From an uncultured Pseudomonadota bacterium (GTDB taxonomy: Bacteria; Desulfobacterota_B; Binatia; UBA9968): 6,615 nucleotides of DNA. The position numbers and the translations under genes were made by a program. Of the stretch, positions 6,031-6,615 are shown piece by piece (position 1 is the stretch's first letter; each line of letters begins with the position of its first letter). The notes beneath the pieces are model-generated. The model made no database searches. It was not told the origin of the DNA and worked only from the letters and a program-made list of their open reading frames with translations. The stretch lies in assembly GCA_946478635.1 (NCBI GenBank), contig CAMLCX010000279.1, positions 1-6,615 of the forward strand, in the 5' to 3' direction.

Positions 6031-6615
6031 CGCGTACGCCAGGAAGATCAGGCAGCATCCCAGAGTTACGTCCGTCGGTCCCAAGGGAAGATCCAAGCGC
6101 ACCGAAAAATAAAACCCAAAGATTGCCGTGATCACTCCCACTACTGAAGACAGCAGTAGATAGGAACTCATGCGCTTGGCTAGCGGCTTGGCTGCCAGCG
6201 CCGGCAGCACTAGAAAACCGAAAATCAGTAGAGGTCCCGCCAAGATTACGCCGAAAGAGATGATCAAGCCGGCAAGTAAGTAAAGCAACACGTCCCAGAT
6301 CATTTGCCGTCCCTTCAAGAGAAACGCCAAGTCGCGGTCGAACGAAATTAAAAGAAATTCTCGGTGGAAAGCGAGCATTGCCAGGAGTACCGCACCGAAA
6401 ACTACGGCCAACAGCCTCAATTCACCTTGCGATAGCGCAATGACTTCACCTTTCAAGAGATTGAGAACATCAATCTGTCCAGCGGGATTAAAAACGATAA
6501 AGAGAATGGTCAAGCCTCCAGCGAAAGCATAAGCGGTGGCCAGTCGGCCTTCCGCCACGCCTTTGCCACGCTGTTCGAGATAACCTAGAAGACCCATCCC
6601 CAAGAAGGTGAAGAC
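5416..6615 (-). CDS. ABC-3 family metal permease (ZnuB-like) in frame with a C-terminal lipoprotein domain; 5' end beyond window
   Basis: The frame is open from the right window edge to TGA 5418-5416, so the true start is outside. Residues are numbered from the TTG at 6603. Positions 1-192 match the C-terminal two-thirds of ABC-3 permeases, the inner-membrane subunit of zinc/manganese ABC importers: LKGEVIALS (50-58), LLISFDRDLA (84-93), the coupling-region segment GVILAGPLLIFGFLVLPALA (118-137) and DLPLGPTDVTL (171-181), with about six hydrophobic helices visible. The usual permease would end near residue 195. Instead the frame continues through a second hydrophobic stretch and a lipobox-like INGC (Cys216) into about 180 soluble residues. 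Either this is a true fusion or two genes sharing one frame, the second starting at TTG 6030. The ATP-binding and solute-binding subunits are expected upstream but not visible. Zinc is favoured over manganese because of the ZIP and CDF neighbours. Permease family is clear; metal is inferred. Confidence 0.85.
   Translation of the reverse strand, partial: VFTFLGMGLLGYLEQRGKGVAEGRLATAYAFAGGLTILFIVFNPAGQIDVLNLLKGEVIALSQGELRLLAVVFGAVLLAMLAFHREFLLISFDRDLAFLLKGRQMIWDVLLYLLAGLIISFGVILAGPLLIFGFLVLPALAAKPLAKRMSSYLLLSSVVGVITAIFGFYFSVRLDLPLGPTDVTLGCCLIFLAYALRRCFPKTGVALLLLICVGASINGCSTKTTAVPVPEAKAIHAEQLWLAKVKNSTTSTLLLPATNPLRSLAEMAGKATSDYRQSVMDLLRDDLKTELAQRGFRISLPEEKDARFAAFPTDTSTAVRVAREGKLSGVAFVGDIRRWEVEAQKFVRVLIEFKLIRIDDGAVLWERRIQRAVPTPSATNIGQASTDAVREIVHELFAG

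Overview
The window is moderately GC-rich bacterial DNA with dense coding and no RNA genes, CRISPR arrays or insertion sequences that I could find. Several points suggest a Gram-negative-type (diderm) bacterium, probably an environmental lineage: a prolipoprotein diacylglyceryl transferase, an exported two-domain M16 peptidase, and a lipoprotein module with Ser at +2. I cannot assign a phylum. The Lgt carries some sequence features reminiscent of Bacteroidota-type enzymes, which alone is weak evidence.

Layout. Positions 1-281 (minus) hold the N-terminus of an enamidase-like amidohydrolase that runs off the left edge. A ~110 bp divergent intergenic region with a perfect 16-bp palindrome separates it from lgt (392-1186, plus). 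lgt converges on a minus-strand block that fills the rest of the window. In transcription order (right to left) this block is: an ABC-3 family (ZnuB-like) metal permease C-terminal part whose frame continues without a stop into a lipoprotein-like domain (6615-5416, cut by the right edge); a ZIP metal transporter (about 5392-4651); a secreted two-domain M16 zinc metallopeptidase (4603-1922); and a short cation diffusion facilitator lacking the cytoplasmic C-terminal domain (1883-1281).

How they may work together. The four minus-strand genes have gaps of under about 50 bp and look like one operon on a divalent-metal theme, most likely zinc: two uptake-type transporters, a zinc-dependent periplasmic protease and one efflux-type transporter. 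Co-transcription and a shared zinc function are inference from order and family; specificity is not proven by the sequence.

Two anomalies deserve attention. First, the permease and lipoprotein modules share one uninterrupted reading frame. Second, the ZIP gene has no good start codon in its own frame, but a one-base shift at a TT pair (5385-5386) would connect it to an ATG at 5392 (or to an ATG at 5419 that overlaps the previous stop), giving a ZIP-like N-terminus. This could be a sequencing error, a genuine mutation, or frameshifting.
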